This document shows positions 27,037 to 36,839 of a stretch of 64,000 nucleotides of DNA, piece after piece (within the stretch, counting starts at the first letter, position 1; every line of letters starts with the position of its first letter). The translations under genes and the position numbers were made by a program. The notes beneath the pieces are model-generated. The model worked only from the letters and a program-made list of their open reading frames with translations. It searched no databases and was not told the origin of the DNA. Source of the stretch: Legionellaceae bacterium (GTDB lineage Bacteria; Pseudomonadota; Gammaproteobacteria; Legionellales; Legionellaceae); NCBI GenBank assembly GCA_029212505.1, contig JARGOS010000001.1:186001-250000 (forward strand). Reading direction: 5' to 3'.

Positions 27037-28314
27037 ATGAGCAAATCAGAAAGTGGTGATGAGAACAAAGTGCTGTACTGCTCATTCTGTGGTAAAAGCC
27101 AACATGACGTTAAAAAGCTGATAGCAGGCCCTTCTGTTTTTGTTTGTGATGAATGTGTTGAATTATGTAACGACATCATGAAAGAAGAGCAAAAACAAAC
27201 GGAAGAAGTGACAGAAACATCGTTGCCGACACCTAAAGAGATTTCTGAGTTTCTTGATGAATATGTTATCGCTCAATCTCATGCTAAAAAAGTATTATCT
27301 GTCGCGGTTTATAACCATTATAAGCGCATGCAAAATCAATCGAAAGAAACGGTTGAGCTGGGTAAAAGTAATGTGCTCTTAATCGGTCCGACAGGTTGTG
27401 GTAAAACGTTGTTAGCTCAAACACTGGCGCGTTTACTCAATGTACCGTTTACCATGGCTGATGCAACCACACTGACTGAAGCAGGCTATGTGGGTGAAGA
27501 TGTTGAAAACATTATTCAAAAGTTATTACAGAAATGTGATTATGATGTTGAAAAAGCACAGCGTGGTATTGTTTATATCGATGAAATTGACAAAATTTCG
27601 CGTAAATCGGACAACCCATCAATCACACGTGATGTTTCTGGTGAAGGCGTTCAGCAAGCATTGCTTAAACTGATTGAAGGCACAACCGCATCGATTCCTC
27701 CTCAAGGCGGGCGTAAGCATCCTCAGCAAGAATTTTTGCAAGTAGATACGTCAAACATTTTGTTTATCTGTGGTGGTGCATTTGCTGATCTGGATAAAGT
27801 GATTCGAGATCGCAGCGATCAATCAGGCATGGGGTTTGCGGCACAACTTAAAAAGCAAAACGTTGCTCAAAGTCCAGAAAAAGTGCTTGACGGACTTCAA
27901 TCGGAAGACTTAGTCAAATACGGTCTTATTCCCGAGTTTGTTGGACGGCTTCCTGTGGTTGCGACGTTGCATGAACTGGACGAAGATGCGTTGGTTGAAA
28001 TTCTAACTCAACCGAAAAATGCTTTAGTTAAACAATTTCAATCGTTATTTAAAATGGAAGGTGCGGCACTTGAGTTTCGAGAAAAAGCGTTGCACGCCAT
28101 TGCAAAAAAAGCGCTTGAACGAAAAATTGGTGCGCGTGGTTTACGTTCCATTATTGAAACCATCTTGCTCGATACCATGTATGACTTACCGTCGACAGAG
28201 AACGTGACGGGCGTGGTTGTGAATGAGCAAACCGTAACAGATAATCAAGCACCCGTGTTACTTTATGGAAGTGACGAAGTGGAGCAAACAGCAGCTGCCG
28301 GTGGTGCATCTTAA
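27037..28314 (+). CDS. clpX: Clp protease ATP-binding subunit ClpX
   Basis: AAA+ unfoldase that feeds tagged proteins into ClpP. The product is 425 aa with an N-terminal four-Cys zinc-binding domain (CSFCGKSQ and CDECVELC), Walker [13 protein letters not shown], Walker [11 protein letters not shown], the [10 protein letters not shown] region and sensor 2 in [10 protein letters not shown]. It is preceded by TTGGAGGA and lies 16 nt after clpP. Confidence 0.97.
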   Translation: MSKSESGDENKVLYCSFCGKSQHDVKKLIAGPSVFVCDECVELCNDIMKEEQKQTEEVTETSLPTPKEISEFLDEYVIAQSHAKKVLSVAVYNHYKRMQNQSKETVELGKSNVLLIGPTGCGKTLLAQTLARLLNVPFTMADATTLTEAGYVGEDVENIIQKLLQKCDYDVEKAQRGIVYIDEIDKISRKSDNPSITRDVSGEGVQQALLKLIEGTTASIPPQGGRKHPQQEFLQVDTSNILFICGGAFADLDKVIRDRSDQSGMGFAAQLKKQNVAQSPEKVLDGLQSEDLVKYGLIPEFVGRLPVVATLHELDEDALVEILTQPKNALVKQFQSLFKMEGAALEFREKALHAIAKKALERKIGARGLRSIIETILLDTMYDLPSTENVTGVVVNEQTVTDNQAPVLLYGSDEVEQTAAAGGAS

Positions 28315-28326
28315 AGGACATAAGCG

Positions 28327-30792
28327 ATGTCAAAAGAACTTGAAGCGAAGGAACGTAAGCATCAAACAGCTGACCAAGCATTAGAAGCAGCTGAAAATAC
28401 AGGACCGGTTAGTTTACCGGTCTTGCCACTTCGGGATGTTGTTATTTATCCTGGTATGGTGATACCACTGTTTGTGGGTCGCGAGCGTTCGATACGAGCA
28501 CTTGAGGCGGCCATGATGGATGATAAACGTATCTTTTTAGTTGCTCAAAAAAAGTCCGATGATGATGAAGCAACCCTTGAAAATTTATATCCTCTGGGCA
28601 CGGTATCCAGCTTATTACAGCTCTTAAAATTACCCGATGGCACAGTTAAAGTTTTGGTTGAAGGCGATGTACGTGCTAAGGCCGAAGATTATGGTCTTGA
28701 CTCCATGCATGCGAGACCGACCGGCGTTGAAGTTGCTGAATCAGCAACAGCCGACTTTATGACTGTGACGTGTGAAGCGGTGGCGGAGTATTCTAAAGCG
28801 TTTAAGTCGTCAGAGCTTGAGATCATGATGCGTTCGCTTATGTCGCAATTTGAGCAGTATATTAAGCTTAATCGTAAAATTCCACCAGAAGTGCTGGGTT
28901 CACTCGCAAGTATCGAAGAACCAGGCCGTTTAGCCGACACAATCGCCGCACATTTGACGTTAAAGCTTGAAGATAAACAAGTCTTGCTTGAAACGCTTGA
29001 CGTCGGCACCCGGCTTGATCGTTTGATGGCATTGATAGAAACGGAGATTGATCTATTACAAGTTGAGAAACGTGTGCGAAATCGCGTTAAACGACAAATG
29101 GAAAAGAGCCAGCGCGAATATTATTTAAACGAGCAAATTAAGGCGATTCAAAAAGAACTCGGTGATTTAGGTGACGAAGGCAGTGAGCTTGATCAATTAG
29201 AAAAAGCGATTGAAAAAGCAGGCATGCCTAAAGAGGCCAAAGAAAAAGCTGACGCTGAATTTAAAAAATTAAAACTCATGCCTGCGATGTCAGCAGAAGC
29301 CACGGTGATTCGTACGTACTTGGATTGGATGTTGACGGTTCCTTGGAAAAAAAGAAACCGCATTCAGTTTGATTTAGAAAAAGCTGAAGCCTTGCTTGAT
29401 CAAGATCATTACGGACTTGAAAAAGTAAAAGAGCGTATTTTAGAATATTTGGCCGTACAAAAACGTGTGAAGCAATTAAAAGGGCCTATTTTGTGTTTGG
29501 TCGGCCCGCCGGGTGTCGGTAAAACATCGTTAGGGCAGTCGATTGCAAATGCCACGGGACGTACGTTTATTCGTATCGCTTTGGGTGGCGTGCGTGATGA
29601 AGCCGAGATTCGGGGCCATCGTCGAACATACATTGGTTCGATGCCGGGTCGTATTATTCAAAAGCTTTCAAAAGCAGGGGTTAAAAATCCATTAATTATG
29701 CTGGATGAAGTGGATAAAATGGCCATGGATTTTCGTGGCGATCCCGCTTCGGCTTTGCTAGAGGTGCTTGATCCAGAGCAAAACAGTGCGTTCACCGATC
29801 ATTATCTTGAAGTGAGCTATGACTTAAGTGATGTGATGTTTATTGCCACAGCAAATGCTCTGGAAATACCTGCGCCGTTGCTTGATCGCATGGAAGTGAT
29901 TCGTCTTCCGGGGTATACCGATGAAGAAAAAGTTCATATTGCAGAATATTATTTAATTAAAAAGCAATTGATTCTTAATGGACTAAAACCTGAAGAGTTA
30001 GAGTTCACGCCCGAATCGGTGCGGGAAATTATTCATTATTATACGCGTGAGGCAGGCGTTCGAAATCTTGAACGAGAAATTTCTAGTATATGCCGCAAAG
30101 TCGTGAAAGAAATTCTGGGTAATAAGCACATTAAGCAAATTAAACTAACGCCCAAAAAAGTTGAGCAATATCTAGGGGTGAAAAAATATCGTTATGGACT
30201 TGCTGAATCGCATAATCAAGTAGGCCAGGTAACAGGGCTTGCATGGACGAGTGTCGGCGGTGAATTACTTACGATTGAAGCGACCATGATGCCTGGTAAA
30301 GGTAAAGCCATGCATACCGGTCAATTGGGCGAGGTCATGCAAGAATCAATTCATGCGGCTATGACCGTGGTGCGTAGTCATGCAAAAGCGTTACATATAT
30401 CAGAAACGTTTTATGATGAAAATGATTTTCATGTTCATGTACCCGAAGGTGCGACACCGAAAGATGGTCCAAGTGCCGGGATTGCGATGTGTACCGCCTT
30501 GGTTTCGGTGTTAACAAAAATTCCTGTGCGAGCTGATGTAGCGATGACAGGCGAGATTACTCTTCGGGGGCAAGTCTTGCCGATCGGTGGTTTAAAAGAA
30601 AAATTATTAGCCGCACATCGTGGTGGAATTAAACGAGTCTTGATTCCTTGGGATAATAAAAAAGATTTAACGGAGATTCCAGAAAAAATTCTGGATAAAT
30701 TAGATATCCAACCGGTGAAGAATATTAAGCAAGTTTTGAAACTTGCCCTGCAATCGGACCCGTTTGAGGTATTAAAACCTGTTAAAAAGTAA
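28327..30792 (+). CDS. lon: ATP-dependent protease Lon
   Basis: Homo-hexameric AAA+ serine protease that degrades misfolded and short-lived regulatory proteins. The product is 821 aa: N-terminal substrate-binding domain (LPVLPLRDVVIYPGMVIPL), coiled coil, Walker A GPPGVGKTSLGQ, Walker B NPLIMLDEVDKM, and the C-terminal protease domain with catalytic Ser in PKDGPSAGIAM and Lys in GGLKEKLLAAHRGG. It lies 12 nt after clpX. Confidence 0.97.
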   Translation: MSKELEAKERKHQTADQALEAAENTGPVSLPVLPLRDVVIYPGMVIPLFVGRERSIRALEAAMMDDKRIFLVAQKKSDDDEATLENLYPLGTVSSLLQLLKLPDGTVKVLVEGDVRAKAEDYGLDSMHARPTGVEVAESATADFMTVTCEAVAEYSKAFKSSELEIMMRSLMSQFEQYIKLNRKIPPEVLGSLASIEEPGRLADTIAAHLTLKLEDKQVLLETLDVGTRLDRLMALIETEIDLLQVEKRVRNRVKRQMEKSQREYYLNEQIKAIQKELGDLGDEGSELDQLEKAIEKAGMPKEAKEKADAEFKKLKLMPAMSAEATVIRTYLDWMLTVPWKKRNRIQFDLEKAEALLDQDHYGLEKVKERILEYLAVQKRVKQLKGPILCLVGPPGVGKTSLGQSIANATGRTFIRIALGGVRDEAEIRGHRRTYIGSMPGRIIQKLSKAGVKNPLIMLDEVDKMAMDFRGDPASALLEVLDPEQNSAFTDHYLEVSYDLSDVMFIATANALEIPAPLLDRMEVIRLPGYTDEEKVHIAEYYLIKKQLILNGLKPEELEFTPESVREIIHYYTREAGVRNLEREISSICRKVVKEILGNKHIKQIKLTPKKVEQYLGVKKYRYGLAESHNQVGQVTGLAWTSVGGELLTIEATMMPGKGKAMHTGQLGEVMQESIHAAMTVVRSHAKALHISETFYDENDFHVHVPEGATPKDGPSAGIAMCTALVSVLTKIPVRADVAMTGEITLRGQVLPIGGLKEKLLAAHRGGIKRVLIPWDNKKDLTEIPEKILDKLDIQPVKNIKQVLKLALQSDPFEVLKPVKK

Positions 30793-30913
30793 AAAAAAGC
30801 ACCATGAATAAAAAAAAGGCTAAATAAAACAAAAAAGATGTTTACAACACCGAAGGAACGGGGTATATTTCTTTTCGTCGCTTAGGACTGGCGGGCTTCG
30901 AAGAAGAAAATAC

Positions 30914-30943
30914 TTGACGAAGCAGCAGTGGATTGGTGATAAT
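30914..30943 (+). promoter_or_regulatory. Putative hupB promoter
   Basis: TTGACG at 30914-30919 and GATAAT at 30938-30943 with an 18-bp spacer, 43 bp before the HU start. A separate promoter between lon and hupB is typical of this locus. Confidence 0.5.
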
Positions 30944-30985
30944 TCACTTGAGGTTAAAGGGAAGCATAACTGAAGAGGAAAAATG

Positions 30986-31261
30986 ATGAATAAGAGTGAA
31001 TTAGTTGAAGCGATGTCCCAAGACTCTGGGGTTACTAAAGCTGATGCAGCACGAATACTCGAGTCGTTTATGAACACAGTAACTGGTGCCTTAAAAAATG
31101 GTGACCAAGTTGTATTGACTGGGTTCGGATCTTTTTCAACGGGTGATCGAGCAGCACGTACAGGCCGCGATCCTCGAACAGGAAAAGAAATACAAATCAG
31201 AGCTGCCCGCGTAGCTAAGTTTAAAGTCGGGAAGTTACTGAAAGAAGCCGTTAACGTTTAA
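30986..31261 (+). CDS. hupB: DNA-binding protein HU-beta
   Basis: Small dimeric nucleoid protein that bends and compacts DNA. The product is 91 aa. The N-terminal helices read MNKSELVEAMSQDSGVTKAD, and the DNA-binding arm contains GFGSFSTGDRAARTGRDPRT with the intercalating Pro. Of two adjacent ATGs, 30986 has the better 7-nt spacing to GAGG. It sits between lon and ppiD, the usual hupB position. Confidence 0.95.
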   Translation: MNKSELVEAMSQDSGVTKADAARILESFMNTVTGALKNGDQVVLTGFGSFSTGDRAARTGRDPRTGKEIQIRAARVAKFKVGKLLKEAVNV

Positions 31262-31269
31262 AAGTTTTC

Positions 31270-31345
31270 GGGTGCTTAGCTCAGCTGGGAGAGCATCGCC
31301 CTTACAAGGCGAGGGTCACAGGTTCGATCCCTGTAGCACCCACCA
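31270..31345 (+). tRNA. tRNA-Val (anticodon TAC)
   Basis: A 76-nt cloverleaf with acceptor GGGTGCT/AGCACCC, anticodon loop CTTACAA, T-arm ACAGGTTCGATCCCTGT and encoded CCA. It begins only 8 nt after the hupB stop, so it is probably processed from the same transcript. Confidence 0.97.
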
Positions 31346-31351
31346 CGAAAT

Positions 31352-31428
31352 GGAGTGGTAGTTCAGTTGGTTAGAATACCGGCCTGTCACGCCGGGGGTC
31401 GCGGGTTCGAATCCCGTCCACTCCGCCA
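31352..31428 (+). tRNA. tRNA-Asp (anticodon GTC)
   Basis: A 77-nt cloverleaf with acceptor GGAGTGG/CCACTCC, anticodon loop CTGTCAC, discriminator G and encoded CCA. It lies 6 nt after tRNA-Val and is followed by a terminator. Confidence 0.97.
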
Positions 31429-31437
31429 ACATTATTT

Positions 31438-31462
31438 ACGCGCCTCAGGGCGCGTTTTTTTT
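31438..31462 (+). terminator. Rho-independent terminator after tRNA-Val/tRNA-Asp
   Basis: A 7-bp GC-rich stem (ACGCGCC with GGCGCGT) around a TCAG loop, followed by a run of eight T. It ends the hupB-tRNA unit just before ppiD. Confidence 0.9.
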
Positions 31463-31479
31463 AATATGGATATCCAGAC

Positions 31480-33360
31480 ATGTTGCAAAAATTAAACGAG
31501 CGAATTCAAGGCGTTGTAGCTTGGGTGGTGGTGAGCGTGATTGCATTAACGTTTGCATTATTTGGTGTAGATTCCTACCTTCAAGCACGTCATACCTCAT
31601 CAGTTGTAGCAGAAGTCAACGGAAAACCCATTTCTAAACAAGCCTTGGAACTGCGTTATCGTCGCGTGCGTCATGAGCAGGATATGTCAGCTAGAACAAC
31701 AGGAACTGAAAAGCAATTAAAATCACAATTATTAGAAAAAATGATTGCCTCACAAATTAATATGAATGCAGCATTACGCGATGGTTTTTTTATCAACGAC
31801 GATCAAGTTAAAACAGCAATTTTTCAAATTCCTCAACTGCAACAAGATGGACAATTTTCTCCGGAACGTTATGAGCATGTCTTAAATAATGCCTTGTTTA
31901 CCCCACAATCGTTTCAACAAGAAATTTATCGTGGCATGTTGTTGAATCAACAGCACTTTGCTTTTCTTGGTACAGCGTTTGCTTTGCCGAACGAAGTTCA
32001 AAAATTTGTGAAATTATACGGCCAAACCCGTGACTATCGTTACCTTGAAATTCCTACCCGTACGTTTTTAAATGACGTGAGTGTTTCTGACGATGAGGTG
32101 AAAGCTTACTATTCCGCCAACACACATGATTTTGTTGCGCCCGAAAAAATAAGTTTGGATTATGTGACGCTTTCTATGGCTGCAACTCGAGACAAATTAA
32201 ACCCATCAGAAGCGGAGCTCAAAAATTACTATGAGACCAATCAAACGAATTACATGACACCCGCCAAATGGCAGGTACGTCATATTTTATTTGAAATGCC
32301 GAACAATGCTTCTGACGAGCAACAGCAAGCCATCAAAACACGTGTCGATACACTCTACAATCAATTAGAATCTGCACCCGATACGTTTGAAGCGCAGAGT
32401 AAGCAGCTGTTACAAACCAAGCAAAATAGTATCAAAACAGGGGTCTTGCCTTGGATTACAGCCGGTGAATCACCGTTGGATAAAGATTTAATTCAGCTCA
32501 CAACGGTTGGGCACGTGTTACCGCCGTTAAAAACAGATGCAGGGTATGAGCTTTTTCAGTTAATAGCGTATGTTCCAGCGCAAATAAAAGCGTTTGATGC
32601 GGTGCGTGCGACCGTGCGAGAGCATTGGTTAGCAGAGCGTGCCCAAGCTGATTATACGCGTTTACAAGAAGAACTTTCAGACAACAGTTATCAAATGCCA
32701 GATTCACTCGCGCCTGTTGCAGAGGCGTTAAAGCTACCTGTTGAGCAAACGGCACTGTTTTCACATGACGGCGGTAAAGATCCCCTGACAAGCTCGCCAC
32801 GTGTACTTAAAGCCGCATTTAGCCATGATGTTTTGGAGTTAGGTAACAACAGTGCACCCATTCAGCTTGATGATGATCGTGTGGTCGTGGTGCGCGTTCG
32901 AAAACATATTGCAGCGCGAGAAAAAGCATTGTCAGAAGTTAAAGCTCAAATAAAAGCTAGACTAGCGTTGCAAAAAGCCGAAGCACGTGCAGAAGCGTTA
33001 GGTCAAGCGTTACAAAATAACAAACAAGGTGCGTTTATGGATGAAGCGATGTTGCTGAAGCATCATTTAACTTGGAAAGCGGCAACACAAGCTACACGTG
33101 ACTCGAGTTTAGCATCTGCCGAAATCAATGACATAGCGTTTACACTTCCGCGGGCTGGAAGCCGTGAGGGACGTAGCTTAGCGAATCAAGCAGGCTATGT
33201 GGTGGTTGAGCTTAGTCAAATCACACCTGGCTCGATGGATATGCTCGATAACGAACAAAAACAAAGTATCACTCAGCAGCTGGCTGCAAATTACGGAACG
33301 GTTGATTACGATTTATATACCAGTAATTTATTAGAACAAGCGCATGTTGTGAAGCATTAA
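31480..33360 (+). CDS. ppiD: Peptidyl-prolyl isomerase / periplasmic chaperone PpiD
   Basis: Inner-membrane-anchored chaperone that receives proteins leaving the Sec translocon. The product is 626 aa: a single N-terminal anchor (VVAWVVVSVIALTFALFGVD, about residues 12-31), a SurA-type N-terminal chaperone region (GKPISKQALELRYR), a parvulin-like segment (WQVRHILFEMP near residues 265-275) and a helical C-terminal region. The hup-ppiD order is conserved in gammaproteobacteria. Confidence 0.92.
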   Translation: MLQKLNERIQGVVAWVVVSVIALTFALFGVDSYLQARHTSSVVAEVNGKPISKQALELRYRRVRHEQDMSARTTGTEKQLKSQLLEKMIASQINMNAALRDGFFINDDQVKTAIFQIPQLQQDGQFSPERYEHVLNNALFTPQSFQQEIYRGMLLNQQHFAFLGTAFALPNEVQKFVKLYGQTRDYRYLEIPTRTFLNDVSVSDDEVKAYYSANTHDFVAPEKISLDYVTLSMAATRDKLNPSEAELKNYYETNQTNYMTPAKWQVRHILFEMPNNASDEQQQAIKTRVDTLYNQLESAPDTFEAQSKQLLQTKQNSIKTGVLPWITAGESPLDKDLIQLTTVGHVLPPLKTDAGYELFQLIAYVPAQIKAFDAVRATVREHWLAERAQADYTRLQEELSDNSYQMPDSLAPVAEALKLPVEQTALFSHDGGKDPLTSSPRVLKAAFSHDVLELGNNSAPIQLDDDRVVVVRVRKHIAAREKALSEVKAQIKARLALQKAEARAEALGQALQNNKQGAFMDEAMLLKHHLTWKAATQATRDSSLASAEINDIAFTLPRAGSREGRSLANQAGYVVVELSQITPGSMDMLDNEQKQSITQQLAANYGTVDYDLYTSNLLEQAHVVKH

Positions 33361-33390
33361 CGGCTTGCTGGAATTTTTTTGAACATTATG

Positions 33391-33423
33391 TTACCATATG
33401 GTTTTTTATTTACCATATGGTAA
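33391..33423. promoter_or_regulatory. Palindromic hairpin / possible operator
   Basis: TTACCATATGG (33391-33401) is the exact reverse complement of CCATATGGTAA (33413-33423), an 11-bp stem around an A+T-rich loop. Each arm itself contains the palindrome CCATATGG. It ends 9 bp before the next start codon, where it could be a regulator-binding site, a translation-blocking hairpin or the ppiD terminator. Confidence 0.5.
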
Positions 33424-33432
33424 CGGCCTATT

Positions 33433-34548
33433 ATGTTGAAGAACTTGAAGTCAAGCGAGCTATGCGTCGATGGCGAGCCTTTGTCGAATGAAGAAAAGCG
33501 AATACTGAGTGATTATAATCAACGGGTTGATGCAGGCGAAATCTTTTCGTACGAAGAAACGGTTGATGACGTATTACAACGTTTATTGGTTTTACGTCCT
33601 TTAAATCTAGCACTGTTACTTTGCCGCATTGATTTATTATCTCTTAAACATCAAGCACCATATCAAAATGATGAGCTGCTTTGTACGTTAAATACGCTCT
33701 TAAGTTTAGAGTCATTTTTATCTGATGATGTCATGAATTTTGAGCAGATCCGTATGCGTGCTTTGCGAAGCCAAATTTATCTTGAGAAGCAAGCCCCTGA
33801 TATAGCATTGCCAGACTTAGCTTATATCATTGAGCATGTGCATCCGGTGCAAGAAGAGCATTATTTATTTCATTTTTATTATGATGCTTTGTATGAACGA
33901 AGCAAAATTTTTAAAGCACAAGGCAAGCTTGAAGAAGAGCTTTCGGATTTGAATGCATTATTAACTCCGCCTGCATTATATAGTCAAAAGCATTTTTTAT
34001 ACGCACCTTACGGGAATCTACACCATTATTCTCGAGCAAGTTTGTTTCGTCGATGCGAAATTTTTATTGCACAAGAAAATTATGATAACGCGTTACGTGA
34101 TTTGGACGCATTATTGAATGAAGACTCAGAAGATACTCCGGCGTTAGTCTTGCGTGGTCAGGTCTATCATGCGCTCAATGATCAAGCGCGTGCGATGTCT
34201 GATGAGGTTGCTGTGCGCGATAGGATGCTACTCAGTCTTGAAAATGCGGAACAAAACAAGGCTATCCCGTCTTTGCAAACACTCGCTAAGATAACCTTTT
34301 TTAGACATGAAGCAAAGATGAATACTTCAGAATGGGTCGCTTCAAACCCAACCGAGGTTCGTGAAATCTTCAAGGCTACAGGCATAACTCCTGACATGCT
34401 GCATCGCATGAGGGAGCTACTCTATATCGAGGAACCTGGGGAAAAAACGGTATTTGATGACTTGGCAATGCATGAGGAACATGAGCATGAGGACGTTACG
34501 GATAATAAAAAACGTAAACATAGCGCTATTAGCCCAAGCATGAGCTAA
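33433..34548 (+). CDS. Hypothetical TPR-like helical protein, possible effector
   Basis: I do not recognise this 371-residue protein. Several paired-helix segments resemble degenerate tetratricopeptide repeats (ALYERSKIFKAQGKLEEELSDLNALL at about 150-175; SLFRRCEIFIAQENYDNALRDLDALL at about 203-228; ALVLRGQVYHALNDQARAM at about 236-254). There is no signal peptide or membrane helix. The tail is acidic (EEHEHEDVTD), then basic (NKKRKHS), which resembles a nuclear-localisation signal. It is a single gene between ppiD and the convergent fabI. A secreted effector is possible, but this is inference. Confidence 0.72.
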   Translation: MLKNLKSSELCVDGEPLSNEEKRILSDYNQRVDAGEIFSYEETVDDVLQRLLVLRPLNLALLLCRIDLLSLKHQAPYQNDELLCTLNTLLSLESFLSDDVMNFEQIRMRALRSQIYLEKQAPDIALPDLAYIIEHVHPVQEEHYLFHFYYDALYERSKIFKAQGKLEEELSDLNALLTPPALYSQKHFLYAPYGNLHHYSRASLFRRCEIFIAQENYDNALRDLDALLNEDSEDTPALVLRGQVYHALNDQARAMSDEVAVRDRMLLSLENAEQNKAIPSLQTLAKITFFRHEAKMNTSEWVASNPTEVREIFKATGITPDMLHRMRELLYIEEPGEKTVFDDLAMHEEHEHEDVTDNKKRKHSAISPSMS

Positions 34549-34564
34549 TAGCATGAAGCGTATA

Positions 34565-35356
34565 TTAAGCTTCGTTAATATTACAACCCGAAACGGCGTG
34601 ATAACCTGCATCCACATGAAGCACTTCACCGGTCACGCCAGAGGCCATGCTGGAGCACAGGAACGACGCGGCGTTGCCAACTTCTTCTGCCGTAATATTA
34701 CGTTGCAGGGGAGCAACGCCTGCGTAAGCATTTTGAAGTTTTCTAAAATCTTTGATGCCCGCCGCTGCTAATGTTTTAATAGGTCCGGCTGAAATCGCAT
34801 TAACACGTAATCCACGAGAACCAAGGCTTGCAGCCAGGTAGCGAACCGTTGCTTCGAGACTCGCTTTCGCCACACCCATCACGTTGTAATTAGGCACGGC
34901 TTTTTCTGCGCCAAAATAACTAAGTGTGAGCACCGAGCCTCGGGTACCTTCCATCATAGGAAGGGCAGCTTTGGCTAAAGCAACCAAGCTGTAAGCACTA
35001 ATATCATGTGCAATACCAAAGCCTTCTCGCGTGGCATTTTCAACAAAATCTCCCGCAATTTGGTCGGCCGGCGCAAAAGCAACCGAATGGACCAGGGTAT
35101 CCAGTGTTGGCCAGCACTTTTGAAGTTGTGTCATCGTATCGGTAATCGCATCGTCATGCGCAACATCACAAGGAAACACTAAATTTGAACCAAACTCAGC
35201 CGCCATTTTTTCGACACGTGATTTGAGCTTGTCATTTTGATACGTAAATGCGAGTGAAGCGCCTTGTTCATGAAATGACTTAGCAATGCCGTAAGCAATG
35301 GAGCGCGTACTGGCGACGCCAACGATGAGTGCTTTCTTACCACTTAGAATTCCCAC
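34565..35356 (-). CDS. fabI: Enoyl-[acyl-carrier-protein] reductase (NADH) FabI
   Basis: Last step of each fatty-acid elongation cycle. The product is 263 aa. It has the dinucleotide-binding segment [17 protein letters not shown], the catalytic Tyr-x6-Lys within [13 protein letters not shown] and the C-terminal [19 protein letters not shown] start at 35356 is chosen because AAGGAG lies 7 nt upstream and the product then begins [10 protein letters not shown], as in other FabI proteins; an ATG 21 nt earlier lies upstream of this ribosome-binding site. It follows udk by 36 nt. Confidence 0.94.
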   Translation of the reverse strand: MGILSGKKALIVGVASTRSIAYGIAKSFHEQGASLAFTYQNDKLKSRVEKMAAEFGSNLVFPCDVAHDDAITDTMTQLQKCWPTLDTLVHSVAFAPADQIAGDFVENATREGFGIAHDISAYSLVALAKAALPMMEGTRGSVLTLSYFGAEKAVPNYNVMGVAKASLEATVRYLAASLGSRGLRVNAISAGPIKTLAAAGIKDFRKLQNAYAGVAPLQRNITAEEVGNAASFLCSSMASGVTGEVLHVDAGYHAVSGCNINEA

Positions 35357-35392
35357 AGACTTCTCCTTATTATGCATAATTAAGCTAATTAA

Positions 35393-36025
35393 TTATGCGG
35401 GTGCGTTGGATAATAATTCACGTATTTTGGCTTGAATGGTATCAATTGCAATATGATTTTCACCACCACGCGGTACAATTAAATCAGCATAACGGCTTGA
35501 AGGCTCAATAAATTGCAAATACATGGGGCGCACCGTGGTTTCGTACTGATGCAACACCGACTCAACCGAACGATGACGCTCAACCACATCACGGGTTAAG
35601 CGACGCATGAGGCATACATCCAGCGGTGCCGACATAAAGATACGAATATCCATCATCGAGCGTAATCTTTCTTCGCTAAACAATAAGATACCTTCAACCA
35701 CAATAATCGAATGCCCGCCAACTGAGCGTGTTTCTGGTAAGCGTACATGTTTAGAATGCGAATAAATAGGAACCTCAACATATTCACCGCGTTTCAAACG
35801 CTTCAAGTGCTCAGCGAGCAGCGCGTGATCAAATGCATCCGGATGGTCATAATTAATATTTTCGCGTTCTTCAAACGACAAATGACTGTTGTCTTTGTAG
35901 TAGGAATCTTCAGAAATAACCACCACTTGGTCTGAACCTAAGCCATTGACGATGGTGTTCGCGAGTAAGCTTTTCCCTGATGCAGAGGGGCCTGTAATAC
36001 CTAAAATTATATTATGTTGAGTCAT
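35393..36025 (-). CDS. udk: Uridine kinase
   Basis: Phosphorylates uridine and cytidine. The product is 210 aa and complete, with P-loop GPSASGKS (about 12-19), EDSYYKD, the INYDHPDAFDH nucleoside-binding region, IIVVEGILLF and the lid segment MRRLTRDVVERHRS. It lies upstream of fabI on the same strand. It differs clearly from the partial homologue at the left window edge (for example GASGSGKTT there), so these are two distinct genes, not a recent duplication. Confidence 0.94.
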   Translation of the reverse strand: MTQHNIILGITGPSASGKSLLANTIVNGLGSDQVVVISEDSYYKDNSHLSFEERENINYDHPDAFDHALLAEHLKRLKRGEYVEVPIYSHSKHVRLPETRSVGGHSIIVVEGILLFSEERLRSMMDIRIFMSAPLDVCLMRRLTRDVVERHRSVESVLHQYETTVRPMYLQFIEPSSRYADLIVPRGGENHIAIDTIQAKIRELLSNAPA

Positions 36026-36230
36026 GGACTTGAGCTAAAAAAAATTTGGACAAATGGTACGAGGTTTTCACGCAGAATTCAAGTGGCAAGATGTTTGTAA
36101 TGAATGTATTTTGTTCTATATGCGAGCTCAGTGTGTTATGAAAAACGTTTGTTGCGCTTATTTATTCACTTTATGGTGGGGCATTTAACGAAGATCTGCG
36201 CGTGGCTGCTGTTCGCTTGACTACATCAAT

Positions 36231-36782
36231 TCAAACACGGCGCTTAAGCAGAACATAAAGCGCACCCGACCCGCCATCACGTGTGCATGCACTGTGAAAA
36301 GCTAAAACCTCAGGCAGTTGCTTTAACCAGTGATTGACATGGGTTTTTAGAACGGGGGCCTCACCATAACGGCCCCCTTTTCCATGAATCACACGTACAC
36401 ATCGCTGGTTTTGTCGGTGAGCACGTGTAATAAACTGCACAAGGGCGTCGCCTGCAGGTTCAATTCGAAACCCATGCAAATCCAGTTGTGCTTCACACCG
36501 TATTTTTCCTTGTTTTAAATCACGATATTGCTGGCGTTGCAGCTGGTGTTCACCGTAGCTTAAATTTGTTTCTGCATGAATCTTAGATAATTCCCAAGGG
36601 TTACTTAAATGATGAGTGTGGTGTGCTAAATTGGGTGTGTGTAGCTCATCAGCGTGTCGATGGGGTTTTGATTTGTGTATTCGTGGCGTATGTGTTGGCC
36701 GTGAAGCATGTTTTTTTGATGGACGCAGCGGTGTGACGTCTTTGACGGCTTGTTGAAAAAGATGTTTGTCGCAAGGGGACAT
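36231..36782 (-). CDS. smrB: Smr-domain endonuclease SmrB-like
   Basis: SmrB-type nucleases cleave mRNA between collided ribosomes. The product is 183 aa. A basic, His- and Pro-rich N-terminal region of about 90 residues is followed by an Smr domain with LDLHGF (near residue 100), RVIHGKGGRYGEAPVLKTHV and a terminal GGSGALYVLLKR. It is divergent from prmB, the same arrangement as smrB/prmB in E. coli. The 205-bp gap to udk holds no gene I can support. Confidence 0.88.
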   Translation of the reverse strand: MSPCDKHLFQQAVKDVTPLRPSKKHASRPTHTPRIHKSKPHRHADELHTPNLAHHTHHLSNPWELSKIHAETNLSYGEHQLQRQQYRDLKQGKIRCEAQLDLHGFRIEPAGDALVQFITRAHRQNQRCVRVIHGKGGRYGEAPVLKTHVNHWLKQLPEVLAFHSACTRDGGSGALYVLLKRRV

Positions 36783-36812
36783 GAAGGTCTGCTCTTTAAG
36801 CGGCTATTAGCG

Positions 36813-36818
36813 TATAAT
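36813..36818 (+). promoter_or_regulatory. -10 element of the prmB-aroC promoter
   Basis: A perfect TATAAT 22 bp before the GTG start of prmB, inside the smrB/prmB divergent region. No convincing -35 is visible at the expected distance. Confidence 0.45.
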
Positions 36819-36839
36819 AAAGCATTTGGGAGTATCTGT

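Noticed and set aside
35357..35377. Seven-residue N-terminal extension of FabI from an upstream ATG
   Set aside because: The AAGGAG ribosome-binding site lies inside this extension and points to the GTG start, which also restores the normal FabI N-terminus.
36026..36230. Possible tiny genes on the plus strand between udk and smrB (two frames of 16 codons)
   Set aside because: Too short, no ribosome-binding site and no recognisable sequence.
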